Assembly (NCBI RefSeq): GCF_943734655.1
Contig: NC_071355.1
Location: forward strand, 97,223,449-97,287,448
Reading direction: 5' to 3'
DNA from: Sabethes cyaneus
Lineage: Eukaryota > Arthropoda > Insecta > Diptera > Culicidae
DNA length: 64,000 bases
Shown: one piece after another, positions 10,690 to 23,300 of the stretch
Layout: every line of letters starts with the position of its first letter
Numbering within the stretch: the stretch's first letter is position 1
Notes under the pieces: generated by a model
What the model saw: only the letters and a program-made list of their open reading frames with translations
Told to the model about the DNA's origin: nothing
Databases searched by the model: none
Made by a program: the position numbers and the translations under genes

Positions 10690-11450
10690 TGAGCCTTAAC
10701 CGTTTTCCACAAACTTTGGCACACATATACCTTTATATGAGAGAAACAGCACTTAACAAAGAGGGGGGAGGTCCAAGTAAGTAAAATTACGTTTCTCTTG
10801 AATTTAGACCGACGGCCGTTGCGTAAGTAGCTGGGAGACAGGAAAGGGGGAGTGATTTGGGAAGGGGGGAGTTATATAGGGGGGGAGGGCACCGAGAGTA
10901 TATAAAAAGGCTTTGTTTCTCTCCGGTATAGGGATTTTCAGAGAGCATACGATTTTTTATCATACTTGGCGCAAATGTTATTAAACATATACGAATCAGC
11001 GTTGGGAAATTGACAAAAGGGGGGAGCTTGGCACACTTGTTATTTAACATATACGAATCAGCGTATGGAAATTGACAAAAGGGGGGGGGGGGGCGTACTC
11101 TTCAAGAGAGAGGGAAAATTTGAAATGGGTAAATGGGTGCGTTTCTCTTGCATTTGAACCGATAGCAGTTGTACAAGTGGGTGGATGACAAGGGGTTCCT
11201 GAAGGGGCGGGTAGGGTGACCATTGACAAGGGGGAGGTTATAAAGGGTAAAAAAGGCCTTATATCACTTTATAAGGATTACCGAAAAGGTGACAGGTTTA
11301 CAAGTAGCTGGTGAACAACAGGGAGGGCGAGCTGATAAAGGGAGTAGACACATTCAAATGAAGAAAAAGGGTTTTGTTTCTTGCATTCTTAGAATGTTCG
11401 TTATAAGCAAGGGGTTGAAAGACAAAACGGCCCCGAGTAAGATCGGGCAA
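10690..11450 (-). repeat. Interspersed repeat with internal tandem modules
   Basis: Reversed relative of the repeat split by the mariner at the start of the window. It contains two modules around 'gaaattgacaaaaggggg' (near 11005 and 11065) and G-runs (11082-11094). At 11160-11180 it carries the unoccupied mariner target site. Open frames here are artefacts of Pro/Ser-coding C-rich modules. Confidence 0.65.
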
Positions 11451-11789
11451 TCAGCTAGTGTCAGATAAAAATTGCTGAATCACTAATTATAATAAACTGA
11501 TAAAATAGTCACCATTTCATACACCCAGGCGTGGACGCTGCAAATCAACTAACCGGTAACTATAGTGCGTTCGTCAGGTTTTAAATGTGTTAGCGCTTTC
11601 ATTAGATTTCGATAAATCAAAGTAGCGCTAAATAAACTGCTAACTGATAATTTAAGAAAATAACAACAAAATATAATGGTTGTAGACAGTAAGTGTAACA
11701 GCGAGGCCTTGTCAGCGTGGAGCATAACTACTCAACTAAGTGCATAACTCCTAAACCTTTGTACTACGAAAAATCAAGAAAATTCTACT

Positions 11790-12860
11790 CAGAACATTCG
11801 GCATGGACAAAGGCAATAAAATAAGGACATGGATTCGATGCTTGGAACCAGAAATTGCAGATCACTGAATTTCCTGGGTGGCGACAGGGTGCTGCTCGAT
11901 CAGCTAGAACCTCTAAAGTTCTGCGTTGTGGCACTGCAGGAGATCTGTCACAAACGCAAGAAATTGTGGAGGATCCGTATCGGAAAGGCTTAATTTTATC
12001 AGAGTGGCTGTTGATGATGTGTATGTGTATGTGTATGTTGAGGATCGTTTGTTGAAGTCGTTTCTTCAACTACAGCATCACAAACGTGCACTGTCTACAC
12101 GAAGGTGTAGGATAAGAATGTTAAATGTTGAAATAAAACCCGACGACGAGAAGGAAGAGTTCTGCGTGCAGCTGAAGGCAACACACGATAGCTGTTCGCC
12201 ACGGGACTTTAAGATCGTCATCAGGGATATGAATGCCCAGATCTGCAGAGAAGCACGTTATTCGACATCATCGAAACGAGAGGAACGATCTTCAGCAAAA
12301 GTATCCCGCTCCTAGCCTTCGTAGGTGACCCCGAGATCATTACTAGCAACCTTGGGACGATGGAGGCAATCTATGGCAGACTAAAACAGAGACTAGGATG
12401 ATTGGGTTACAATTCAATGCATCAAAAACTAAATATATGGTAGGAAGAGGCTCCAGAGAAAACAACGATTGCCTCTTGAGTGGTTGATGAGTTCGAGTAT
12501 TTAGGATCTCTGGTCACCGCCCACAATAATTCGAGTAAGGATATTCAACGACGCACTCAAGCTGGAAGTCGAGCCTACTTTTCCCTCCGCAAGATACTCT
12601 GATCAAGAAACCGCACAGAACTGACAGTGTGCAAAACACTAAATAGACTAATTGTTTACGGAATACATGCGTGCACTTACCGTTTTTGAACGAAGGGTGC
12701 TGCGGACTATTTTTGGTGAAGGACGAATGAAAAACGCAGAATGGCGCTGGCGTATGAACCACGGCTGCAGCCATTACTTGGAGAGATTCATATCGTACAC
12801 GTGGCGAAAGTTGGAAGACTATGGTGGTCCGCCCACGTGCAATTACAGTGGAGAGTAGCG
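11790..12860 (+). pseudogene. RTE-like non-LTR retrotransposon remnant
   Basis: Pieces of an endonuclease/reverse transcriptase protein appear in order but in shifting frames. They include LEPLKFCVVALQEIC (endonuclease start, near 11910), DFKIVIRDMNAQ (endonuclease GDFNAQ motif, near 12210), VDEFEYLGSLVTAHNN with RRRTQAGSRAYFSLRK (C-terminal reverse transcriptase, near 12490-12600), and FERRVLRTIFGEGRMKNAEW (near 12690). The palm domain with FADD is deleted between 12300 and 12370. Confidence 0.8.
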
Positions 12861-13246
12861 AAGAACCACCCTGGTTATATGCTGCTAAAAGTAGGTAATA
12901 CGCAAATATAAGAATGTGATTTCTTACAAATTGATAAAATTGAACATTGACGGTAACGACGTCGTGTAAATATTAGTGATATACAACATAGAAAGTTAGT
13001 GACTAATAATTTCCTTCTAATAGTCGGTTAGCTGATTAGCGACTGCATACATCCTCTGTGGATGTGTACGTCGAAGGTTGTTTAGTCAACAATCTTATCA
13101 TATTTTGGTAGATAGTTTTTTTGGAAAATCTCGGAAAAGCAAGAAGTCAAATATTTAACATACTTAAATTGAATTCTATACTTTATACTACTTAGTTAAT
13201 ATTTGGCTGATAGTGCCTAATGGATATGTGTTCAATTCTATTCTAG

Positions 13247-13545
13247 CAATGAATCTGATGAAATCGAGCGAACTGCAACCGATTCAATTCAAACAAAGGA
13301 TGGCCGATCAAAACGTGGCGTGTACAATCTTTACTCCATGATAAAGTGCTCAACTGGATGCGATCCGATCATTTACAAGGGCTACGGTTGCTACTGTGGG
13401 TTTCTAGGCTCGGGGAAAGCATTGGACGGAATTGACAGGTGTTGTAAAATGCACGATTACTGCTACTCGAATGCGAATTGTCCTATGTTTTTGGAGTATT
13501 TTGTACCGTACTTGTGGAAGTGCTACCATGGACGGCCGCTGTGTG
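13247..13545 (+). CDS. Secreted phospholipase A2, catalytic exon
   Basis: Secreted PLA2 cleaves the sn-2 acyl ester of phospholipids with calcium. The exon begins after a polypyrimidine acceptor (ttctattctag) and ends at TGTG|GTAAGT, a strong donor. It encodes an acidic propeptide part, a basic RSKR site suited to furin cleavage, then NLYSMIKCSTGCDP, the calcium loop YGCYCGFLGSG and the catalytic CCKMHDYCY with His-Asp. Even cysteine spacing indicates a disulfide-rich secreted enzyme. It joins in phase to the terminal exon at 19772, skipping a 6.2-kb intron of nested retrotransposons. The upstream exon with the signal peptide was not identified with confidence. The exon shows no damage. Confidence 0.92.
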
Positions 13546-13699
13546 GTAAGTGTTCCGTTATATTCTACCGTGTAAAAGGTAATGTTGAATTTAACGTAGG
13601 TGTATAAGGTAAAGTTCGAATGAATACGAAAAACTAAATATTCTTTAATCGTGCTGATTTTACTAGCGATATACTAGTCATATTTAGCAGGAGCATATG

Positions 13700-13960
13700 G
13701 CTGCTCTTGTTTAAAAGTGGACAATCATACCAGACATGCAGAAGTTCTTGAAAATCTTGCCCGCATGTTGATTGCCGCTTTTCTTATAATACCTTCTAAC
13801 GCAATGTGGAAAAGCTGGCAATAAAGACCTTCTTGAAATCCTCTACAAAATTCGAGTCCAATAGTCCTATTCTCTCCATCGTAGCCATTGATGATGATCG
13901 GACTTATCATCATTCCCGGAAAGATATTTTCAGCGTGTGGAGTCGCAATTTGTGGCATTT
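13700..13960 (-). pseudogene. RTE-like reverse transcriptase scrap
   Basis: Minus-strand translation contains FHIALEGIIRKAAINMR, the segment just before the FADD box in RTE-like proteins of this window (compare FNIALEGVIRRA). Lies inside the phospholipase intron and is separate from the larger copy that starts at about 14030. Confidence 0.5.
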
Positions 13961-15033
13961 CTTGAGAATGTGCCGCAAGTTAAAGATTCGATCTGTTATA
14001 GGGTGATCTTCCATGAAGCCGGTTTGGTACTTACTTACTTTACCAGCCGAGAGCCGGGGTTGTTCTTCATGTATCAAGAATTCTACTCAATTGTACTCGG
14101 TCCTGGGCTACTCATCCCCAATACGCTGCGCGTCTCGACACACGCAAGTCGGCTTCAGCCTGGTCGAGCCATCTAGCACGTTGGGCCGCTCTATTCCTGG
14201 TGTCGGTGGGGTTCTTGAAGAGAACTGATTTCACTATACAATCGTCCGGCATCCTTACGACGGGGCCGGCCCATCGTAGTCTCTCAACCTTCGCCAGGTG
14301 TACGATGGGAATCTCTCCAAGCAGTGCCTGTAGCTCGTGATTCAGACGCCTCCGCCACTCTCTCCTTTCCGTTTGTACTCCGCAACACCTGTCGTTCAAA
14401 TACGGAAAGTGCACGTATGTCTTCCGTAAGCAACGTTACTGTCTCAAGTCTGTGAGGACTACCGGTCTGATTGGCGTTTTGTACATCGTCAGTTTTGCGC
14501 GGCGGCGTATGTTCCTTGAATGAAGCGTCTTGCGGAGGGAAAAGTTGGCTTAATTTCCGGCTTGAATGCGCTGTTGGGCCTCCTTACTCGTATTATTGTC
14601 GGCGGTGACCATGGATCCCAAATATATGAATTCATCAACCACTTCCAGTTCATCGCCGTCAATAGTCACTGTCTGTGGGAGGTAAACGTTGCTTTCTGTG
14701 GAGCCTCTTCCTACCATATATTTGGTTTTCGACGCATTGATTTGTAGCCCTATCCTCCATTTTTAGTCTGGCGTAGATTATTGCCTCGGCCGTCCGGAGG
14801 TTTCTAGTAAAGATGTCGAGGTCGCCGAGGCCAGGAGTTGGCTACTTTTGCTGAAGATCCTACCTCTCGTTTCGATGCCTGCTCACCGGATCACACCTTC
14901 AACAGCGATATTGTATTTGTTTATTTGGTGTATAAAAATCATCTGACCTAGTGTTTGTCTGAATGATAAAACTAAATTAACATAACTAACGGTACAATAA
15001 ATACAGGCAATATAAAAACACACGAGAATACAG

Positions 15034-16872
15034 TCATCTACGAAGCCGTTCTTTAAATGACGATGTGGTGATGTTGAAGTCGAACAAATCTACCACCGCG
15101 TTGAAGCTTGCCGACATATATCGAATAGGATCATGTTGCCCATACGAAACACTTCGATGAGGTAGAAACAGAAGATTCCTGGGCCTCAAATGCCTTTCCG
15201 GAGCGTACAAATTCAGTTGATGCAAAATACTTGGAGCGTCAATTTCACCACACAAAAGTTTTGCCACAAACACAGCTTGCGCTTCGAACCGTCTGCGCTC
15301 CAAAGTCTGAATTCCGAGGAGCTGACAGCGCTCGGTGTATGCAGGAAGCTGGAATCGATTACGCCATGGCAGGAAACGTAGAGCATATCCCACGAACTTC
15401 CGCTGCATGGCTTCTATTCTTGCTATCCAGTTCGCGTTGAATGGACACCAAACAACCGAGTTGCTCTCAAGAAGAGATCGCACCAGGCAACAGTAAAGCG
15501 ATCGTAGGCACATAGGATCACGAAATTCATCTGCCACCTTGAACATGAATCCAAGCTGCCTATTAGCCTTGGCAATTATTTCGTTGTAGTGTGGGCCAAA
15601 TGTAAGCGGAGTATCCAATGTAACACCCAAGTCACGAACCAGGTTTACTCTAGCTATGCTCTGACCACACATTGTATAGTTAAAAGTGATCGGGCTGGAT
15701 TTACGATGAAATGAAATTGCACAACACTTCTCAATACAGACGGTTAGAAGATTGCTGGAACACCACTGCAGAAAAATGTTAATCAAACGTTGGAGTTCCA
15801 AACAGTCAGCAGTATTTCTGACAACCTTGTATAATTTTATATCATCTGCAAACAACATGCGGCAATCATCCGGAAGTAAAGGAGTTAAGTCGTTAATAAA
15901 TAGCATAAAGAGCAACGGCCCGAGGTTACTGCCTTGTGTTATGCCGGAGAGATTCGTGAAATACGAAGACTGTTGGTTTCCTATCCTCACGCAGAGCATT
16001 CGATTCAATAGATAGGATCGAAACCATCGTACAAGTGCAGAATTAACTCCAATTTTTTCCAATTTGGCGAGTAGTATATTATGGTCAACCCGATCGAATG
16101 CAGCTTTCAAGTCGATATAAACTGCATCTATCTGTGCACCTATGCTCATGTTTTGTAAGCAAGTTGCTGTGAATTGCACGAGGTTCGTTGCGGTAGAGCG
16201 TTTTGGGAAAAATCCATGTTGATCTGTTGATACGTATTGTTTACAGCTTGCGAAAAGAACATCGTGTATAATGATTTCGAACACCTTTGAGCAAGCGCAA
16301 AGGGATGTTATACCTCTGTAGTTAATTATATTACGTTTGTCACCTTTTTTATATACAGGAAACATAACAGAAATCTTCCATGTCGTAGGAAATAAGCACT
16401 GTTGAAGCGACAAGTTACATAGCAGCCGCAACGGACGTATAAAGCTAGCTGCGCACCTTTTCAAAACACATGAAGGAATTCCATCAGGACCAGCTGCAAA
16501 CGAACATTTAACCTTACTGATTGCAGCTTCGATGTGACGATCAGTTATTGCAGGTAGATTAAAATCCAACACGTCGCTAGGAGTGCTACTCATTGCCGTA
16601 TTGGTTTGCGCAATTGTAGCAACTGAGCTACGAAAATTATGCTGAAAACGTTCAGCGAACAACGTACATTTTTCCAACATCGTGCTACCATGACAATCAC
16701 CTAAGAACATGTCTTTAGGCAATCCTTCCTCCTTCCTCTTACTGTTAACGAATGACCAAAAGATCTTTGATTTCAATCTAATATTACGCTGCATTCGATG
16801 CGTATATCGTTTGTACAAGTAGCGTTTATATTTGCGATACTGATTGCTGATACGATTAAAATTCTGCTTCAA
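15034..16872 (-). pseudogene. Jockey/CR1-like reverse transcriptase
   Basis: 612 open residues in the same frame as the endonuclease, separated only by a TAG and a few codons. Motifs in order are GPDGIPSCVLKRC, WKISVMFPVYKKGDK, NYRGITSLCACSKVFE, QHGFFPKRST, AVYIDLKAAFDRVDH (first palm Asp), GITQGSNLGPLLFMLFIND, CRMLFADDIKLY (FADD catalytic pair) and DLGVTLDTPLTF. All palm aspartates are present. Apart from the single nonsense codon and the 5' truncation it looks young. There is no RNase H domain. Confidence 0.88.
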
Positions 16873-16893
16873 TAAAGCATCACGCAGTCTGCA

Positions 16894-17880
16894 CTACAAC
16901 TCTAGCGCCAGGGATCGCTGACGCTTGAGTTGTAGTAAGCGAGAGTTTGACCACGGTGGTTTACGCAACGGTCTGCAGGGAGGGACATAGTGAGCCAGTA
17001 CATTGTTAACAGCATCATTGAAATATTCGATAGCATCGTCAAGTGGCGGGTTAAGTTCTAAAAACCGCCAATCGATTTGTGATATAGCATTACTCAAAGC
17101 ATCAAAGTCGACTCTGCGAAAGTCCAAACTCGGTTCCACTGGAGTATTTTCGAACTGGACGGGTAAGCTTTGGTGAACCGTTATGACCAGCGCTGGATGA
17201 TTAGGGTCGAGCGGGACTAGTGGCTCAGCAGCTTCGAACAACTCGTACATACTTTCATTGTTAGTCAGTATTAAGTCAAGAAGACGATCGTTACTATTAG
17301 TCACGTAATTAATTTGAGAAAGACTATGTAAGTTGAACCCATCCAACAAATCGAAACTGGCAGTAGAAATGTTTGAATGGAGGTAGTCAATGGAAGGGGA
17401 ATTGTTGTTTAAGCGAATCAACCGTAATCCAGACTGATTGTAGTCTCCAAACAGCATTGAGAGATCATTCGGCTGCAGACGAGACATAATAGAGCCGATG
17501 GAGTTAATATGATTATCTACAGCAGTGGCATCAGCTCGGCGATCAGGTGGCAAATATATTACACCAACACTGACTTTGCGAATTGGTGTTTTGATCATCA
17601 CCCACAGCTGTTCGATTCTGTCGCAAACTGGTGTCGGGTCAACATAACTAATCAAACGCGTTGAAACAGCAATCAAAACTCCTCCTCCACGTGCCTTAGC
17701 GCTGTTAGTGCTATTGCGATCACAACGGTATACATTAAAATAGTTACCAAAGAGTTGCACAGAATTAATCTGAGCATCCAACCACGTTTCCGTCAATACA
17801 ATGACATCGTAGTCATATTCAGAAGCCGCCAAGAAGAAATCATCGATTTTTGTCCGCAGTCCACGGACATTTTGATACAG
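16894..17880 (-). pseudogene. Jockey/CR1-like endonuclease domain (APE type)
   Basis: The frame opens at 17958, but its first 20 or so residues come from the flanking RTE-like copy; the element's own protein starts near 17880. Visible motifs are the N-terminal YQNVRGLRTKIDDF, VLTETWL with the catalytic Glu, RGGGVLIAV, VIYLPPD, and LFGDYNQ (Asp/Asn pair). The usual SDH motif reads here as DPNHPALV, which may be a variant. It ends at a TAG at about 16894, after which the same frame continues into the reverse transcriptase. Confidence 0.8.
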
Positions 17881-18429
17881 GTCAGTCCATCCCCTTGCCG
17901 CAACCCTCTGCACGATTAAATAGGACTCGAGAGTGTCCCCGAAACGCACACGTAGCACATCACTCGCTCCAGGGTAGATTTAAGCAGCCGCGTCAGTTTG
18001 TCTGGAAAATCGTATTCGTGCATTATCTATCAGCCGGTCTGGTAACTTACTACGAATCTATTGGCTACTGGTGATAGCCAATGGAAGATTATGTCGGAAA
18101 ACACTTTGCAGGCGGCATTGAGGATAGTGGTCGCTGGGTAGTTCTCACAATCCAGCTTGTCGCTTTTTTCTAAATAGGGGGCAGGTAGCCCCTCCTTCCA
18201 TTCCTTCAGTAACTGTTCCGTAACCCAAACTTTAACAATCAATGAATGGAAACTTGAACGGACCCAACTTGATAAGTTCTGCTCCAACATCTTTCTTTCC
18301 TGCTGCTATGTTGTTCTTCAGCTGCTGGATGGCTTGTCGGTGAGGGTGGCACATGCCACTCTTGTCAGATATACTAGCTGTACCATTGCAGTTTCTTCCA
18401 CGGTAGTTTGTGAAAATCACCTCTATTCT

Positions 18430-19771
18430 ACATACCGGTCGGACCCTGAAATTTCGTTTCGATCACATTAAAATGTATGCTTTAACGCACGGCGATCTGG
18501 ATTCGGAATATGGTTTCTGATCGGTACGGACCCAATCGGGATGTAGGATCGAGGCGAATACCTGTATGCTCATCTCTGAATATTTCAGGTTGCGGTACAA
18601 AACTTTTGCGAAAGACGTTAAGTTTTTGATAGAACTTTCGTGATATCACTAGAACAGTATAGCTGCTCAAGTCTCTGGCGACACATTTCAATCGCATTCA
18701 TTTATAGTAATTTATTTATGACTATTACTGGTTATTAACGGTGCTCTAACAGACCTTAAAAGAGGCTCCATCCACCGCGTCCTCATCCCGCACCTTTTGG
18801 CATCTTTGAGTTTTCATCAGTCATGCTGGGTTACAACATGGCGGGCGTCAGTATCGTATGTATATTGTTTACAATAAATAGTATTTGGTGTATTCTAACC
18901 ACCACCATGTAGGCAGTGGCCCGAATCTCGCAACAATGTTAGCGCTTCGAGAGTGTCTGATGTCCGACCACCTATTAAGGTGAAATTAGTCATCATCGAT
19001 TCTGCAAATTTCAAAAGCTGTTAAAAACAAAAAAATTGTTCATGAAAATAAATGAAATAAAAAGAATGCAGTTCCAAGAATACTTGGAAGCGACGTTCTC
19101 GATGAGCCTTGTTTTGAAAACGAGATGAGCCCGTTTTCCTTCTTTTGAGGTACCCAATCGGTTTAAATTCCTCGCACTGAGCGACCTGAGCATTGTAGGA
19201 GATCTTGGAACCATGTCTAATTGTGCGTAAAATTTGACTTAGTTACCATCGGTATTTTTAAAGTGACGGCTGTGCATGTTAGCAATGCTGATATTGAAGA
19301 ATCTGTACATTTGGAGGTTTATCGGCCAACAGCCGATAACCGGCTTCTGCATCTCGCTCATCACAATAGAAGCTGTGCCCAGTTCGGGTGTTACCATTGC
19401 TCTGGGAAATGGTATGACTGTCTCTATATGTACGTACCATTGATTTTTTCTAACATCCCGCTTCGCTTGACAGCATGCAGCCTGTGTTGAAAAACTCTCG
19501 TTTTTGTTCCCGGAGTAAGTAATATTCTTCCATCCATGGTGATTCTTCATTACTATTTTAAGAAGTACTGCACCCTAGCACAATAGCCTCTATTAAGTTT
19601 TTTCATGTAATTTACGTTTCGCGTTGTTATTAAAAAACCATATACATAGCTGTCATGTAGTATAACAATTTACATAAATATTTCCTGAATCTTGTAAACT
19701 CCAAGTAAAAGCTATTGTTACGTACTATCGCGATTTGAGTTTTTTTTATATGTTCTGTGTATTTTTTACAG
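18430..19771. other. Remaining phospholipase intron sequence
   Basis: No recognisable gene. A minus-strand open frame of 103 codons at 19550-19239 contains no motif I know. The 3' end supplies the acceptor (tattttttacag) of the terminal phospholipase exon. Confidence 0.5.
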
Positions 19772-19938
19772 CTGTTGATCATGGAGAATGGGGTGGACCT
19801 CAATCATGTGCCTCACGTTTGTGCCACTGTGACCTGTCACTATCGAAATGTCTCCGGCGGTATCACTGCCCGCGAAAGCGAAACGTCTGCACAACATCGC
19901 CTCTGAGGTTGCTGCAAAATCTAGTGATGATCCTTTGA
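19772..19938 (+). CDS. Secreted phospholipase A2, terminal exon
   Basis: After the acceptor tgtattttttacag at 19771 the frame reads VDHGEWGGPQSCASRLCHCD, then LSKCLRRYHCPRKRNVC and a hydrophobic tail ending at TGA 19936-19938. Phase 1 matches the donor at 13545 (G plus CT gives Ala). The RLCHCD segment is the second cysteine-rich helix of secreted PLA2s, with the Asp that completes the catalytic network. A polyadenylation signal AATAAA lies at 20241 on this strand, beyond the stop codon of the convergent gene's side, so the 3' ends may overlap. Confidence 0.9.
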
Positions 19939-20082
19939 ACGGACTGAAATAGGCAACGTCTCATATCACAAAACCAAAAAGATATCACACAAGTTAGCGT
20001 GAGCTTCGCGGATACAGCAGGATATTTCAAGTACAAATAATTAGATATAAAAATTAGTAGTAAGTAGACTTCGAACCTTTGT

Positions 20083-20088
20083 TTTATT
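20083..20088 (-). terminator. Candidate polyadenylation signal of the REXO1 gene
   Basis: AATAAA on the minus strand about 240 bp beyond the stop codon at 20327. The phospholipase gene has AATAAA on the plus strand at 20241-20246, so the two 3' untranslated regions would overlap by about 150 bp if both are used. Confidence 0.4.
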
Positions 20089-20326
20089 CGATAAATATTT
20101 GTAGTAGAACGTCCTACTTTGCCTAACAAGTTCTCTGCCATTTGGTTTTTTGCAATAATGGTACTATCGCCGTGAATGGTATGGTTAGTCTGGAAATAAC
20201 TTTCCACGTATTAGTGAAAACCCCAGATAACTATGAAAATAATAAATAGATGCCGATAATAATGATAAGTATAATATAGTATTACTAAAACTGATTGATC
20301 CAGATGCTGTCCAGTTGTATCCATAA

Positions 20327-23300
20327 TCATAGAATACGATTACTCAAGTAATGCTTAATTAGTTGTATGCACACCACCGAATCCTCTGCGCTATCATGAC
20401 CGGCATCTAGAGAAGAACAAAAAATAAAGAAAAAAATCAGAAATGAATTTCTCAATTGCATCATAATAGTTGTTACCATTTTCCTGAATTATTTTCTTCA
20501 AGTTCTCGATGCACAGTGTTTTCAACGCACGCTTCTTCGGCGGTCCCATTTTGTGCGGATAAAGAATGGACGTGTCAACCACGGTATCGTGGATGAGCTT
20601 CAATGCCTTGAAGTCGCTTTCCAAACTGTGCCCTATGAGGATCGTTTCAGAGTTGAACATCGATAGTAGAACAGCTTGCACGTTGTATAGATTGGTGGTG
20701 ATGTCAATAAGCATCTGCTCTGTGATACCTGAAAACCTAGAAAAATATACGAGAAAACTCATTTAGCATTTCGAACGCGTTTGATTTTATACTAGTAATA
20801 AATTAATAGCCTCCCTTGCAATTTCGTACTATTTCAGACATAAGTGAAATACATTTCGTTGTTCGCAGGTTCATTCCGTCAATGCATTGCAAATAAAGAA
20901 ACGATAAAACAACTTACCTTGTGTTATAGTCTATGACCCTATTCGATGGCTTCACTAAGGTGTCGTATACCGTTTTTTCATTAATGTCAACCACGGTCAC
21001 GCGAGTCAGTTCCAATCCAGCCGTTGTGTAGCACATCTCACAATCCAGTGCATACACGTCTTTCTTTGAGGGTACGTATCCCTCCGGTGGATCCATTGTC
21101 TTAACGAACCCGGTGAGATTGTCATAATCCATGTAGCTAGTGACATGATAGTTGGCATACATACAACCGGCTGAACCGGACGGCTGTTGACAGCAACTGT
21201 GCAAGTTGTCTGCAAATCCACGCCGATAACAGGTGCTTTTATTGTGATAATTGCAGGAATCCACAGCAGGTTCATCATAACTTTCAAGGTTGTACACCTT
21301 TGAGCACCGGGAGCAGTATCGTTCATCTTCGTTTGGAGGCCGGCGGGGTTTGGATGTGAATATTTTTGCCTGCCCTGTGATTTCCGTTGCCCGTGGAAAT
21401 CCGTTTGATTGTAGCTGTTCCTCAGTCATAATACATTCGTATATCATTTTATATGCAACCGTTGAAGGAGCATTGTCAATGGTATAAGCAGATTTTACTT
21501 CGGTTTTACTGTTATATTGTAAAAGGTTACTGTTAGAATATAAACAATGAAAGAGCTAATTAACTACTTACATTTTTTTGTTTACACTCCAAGAAATATT
21601 TTGTCCCATTTTTCCAGCCAGGATAACATCGTGCGACACTGTTTTATTCCTATAAAATATGTTTTTATAACAATGTAAATGAAGCAATCAAACTACTGGC
21701 TCATACCTATCGGCAACTTTGTTTCCTAATTCCCCAGCTTCTTTTCGTAACTTATTTACCGTCAACAAGGCGCTCTTTTTGTAGATCATTGGAGTATTAC
21801 ATTTTTTTAATACGCTTAGCTCTTCGGTTTGTGCGCGGTCCCACGCATCTTCAAGACTCGAATAGATAGAAACGCAATGTTGAACCATTAGGTTATAAAA
21901 CTGCATTCGAATGTTGTAAGAAATTTTAGTCGATTCCGGTTCTAGCACTGGTGGGGCTGGTTTTGACGGACTTGGTACCGCAGAAGACGAGCTTGACGAT
22001 GCACTTTCCGGTAGAACGGATCCTACATGAGCCTTTCTTCCTAATCCTTTGGGAGCAGTTTGCGCTGGAGTGCTGATTCCTTTCAGCTTTTTTAGCTCTT
22101 CTATTTTCTCTTTCGCTTTTTGAAGAGCAAGTACATTGACAGCGGGTGCAAAACGGCCTGAAAATATAGTTTTTTCTTTAAATCTAATAATTGTGCAACC
22201 GTATTCGACGCATACTTTTAGGAGTCATTGAGATCGCAATCGCATCTGGAGACTTGTTGTAAAAGCTTGTGGTGTTTATTGGAGAAACTGGCGATTTTTC
22301 TGCTACAAGAGTATTTACAGAAGTTGGACTTACAACTGGCGATCGAGGCGATCCATTACTTAATCGTGGGGTGACGGGTTTGCTTATTGCTTTTCGAGTT
22401 TCTTCCTCAATGCGTGCTTTTGCTTCTTCCTCCAAACGTATTTTTGCAGCCAGTTCTTCTTGTTGCTTGCGAACTATTTCCTGACGATGATAGACCGACT
22501 AAAATTTACAAATACATATATTGTAGTAAGACCTGCTCGGTTAAATTCAACAATATTAGAGCTTACCCTCATAGCGTTTTGAACATGATTGGGCTTCTTT
22601 GTAACGGGGATCGATGAGCTAGATTTTACGTTTGAAACATTTTCGTGCGCAACACGTTTTTTTCGATTTTCATCATAATATTTTTCAGCAAACATGTCAA
22701 TCAATTCCGGTTTTTGGCTTTGAACCGTTTTTGGTTTCTCGTGGTCCGAAATTTTGCTAGACGTTGAATCATATTCTTCGAAAATCATTTTGCACTGCTT
22801 CATAACTTCATCTTCATCGCTTTCGCCGTCAATATCACTGGGAGGATTATCAAGCAGCTCCAAATAAATTTTATCGGCAAGCGCAAGTTTTGACTTCGAT
22901 GAAGATGATTGTAGTGAAGTGGATGAGGGTTTACGTTCTTTTGTTTCTGTTTTTGTGGATTTGGATGATTTGTCAGTGTGTTTGCTAATACTGCAACTTT
23001 TCGTTCTCGATTTAGTAGAACTATGTGATGACCGATGGCGATTTTGATCTGATTTACTACTACTATTCGTATCCCTGGATGACCTTCTGTCACTTTCTCT
23101 ACATTTTTCTCTAGATTTGGATTTCTCATGTGTTTTCTCGCGATGTTTATCTTTTATCTCTGTTTTTGAATTACTGACTCTTTCTTCATTCCGTGATGAT
23201 GAAGAGTGTTTTCGGTCACTTGTATGAGACCTGCTTGAACTTGTCTTTTTCTCAGTTTTAGAGCTGCTTTCGTGTCGTCGATGATGTTTATCTTCTCTGC

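Larger units (their letters stand above)
14925..17880 (-). mobile_element. Jockey/CR1-like non-LTR retrotransposon, 5'-truncated, nearly intact
   Basis: Insertion into the RTE-like copy. The 5' edge lies inside the endonuclease, starting YQNVRGLRTKI. The 3' untranslated part ends near 14925 with caccaaataaacaaataca, a short A-rich tail. Endonuclease and reverse transcriptase share one frame interrupted by a single TAG. Clade placement from motif style only. Confidence 0.82.
14030..18420 (-). mobile_element. RTE-like retrotransposon split by a Jockey/CR1-like element
   Basis: Minus-strand pieces in order: at 18290-18030 VKVWVTEQLLKEWKEG then EKSDKLDCENYPATTILNAA (reverse transcriptase fingers); at 17990-17880 DKLTRLL, VSGTLSS and RGLRQGDG (palm); then at 14920-14030 NIAVEGVIR, C-terminal segments and LNHELQALLGE with AKVERLRWAGPVVRMPDD. 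The gap between about 17880 and 14925 is the inserted element. Frameshifts and stops are frequent, so it is inactive. It lies in the phospholipase intron in antisense. Confidence 0.8.

Noticed and set aside
10787..11229. Pro/Ser-rich minus-strand frames
   Set aside because: They follow C-rich modules of an interspersed repeat and contain no domain.
19239..19550. 103-codon minus-strand frame in the phospholipase intron
   Set aside because: No known motif and intronic position; not supported as a gene.
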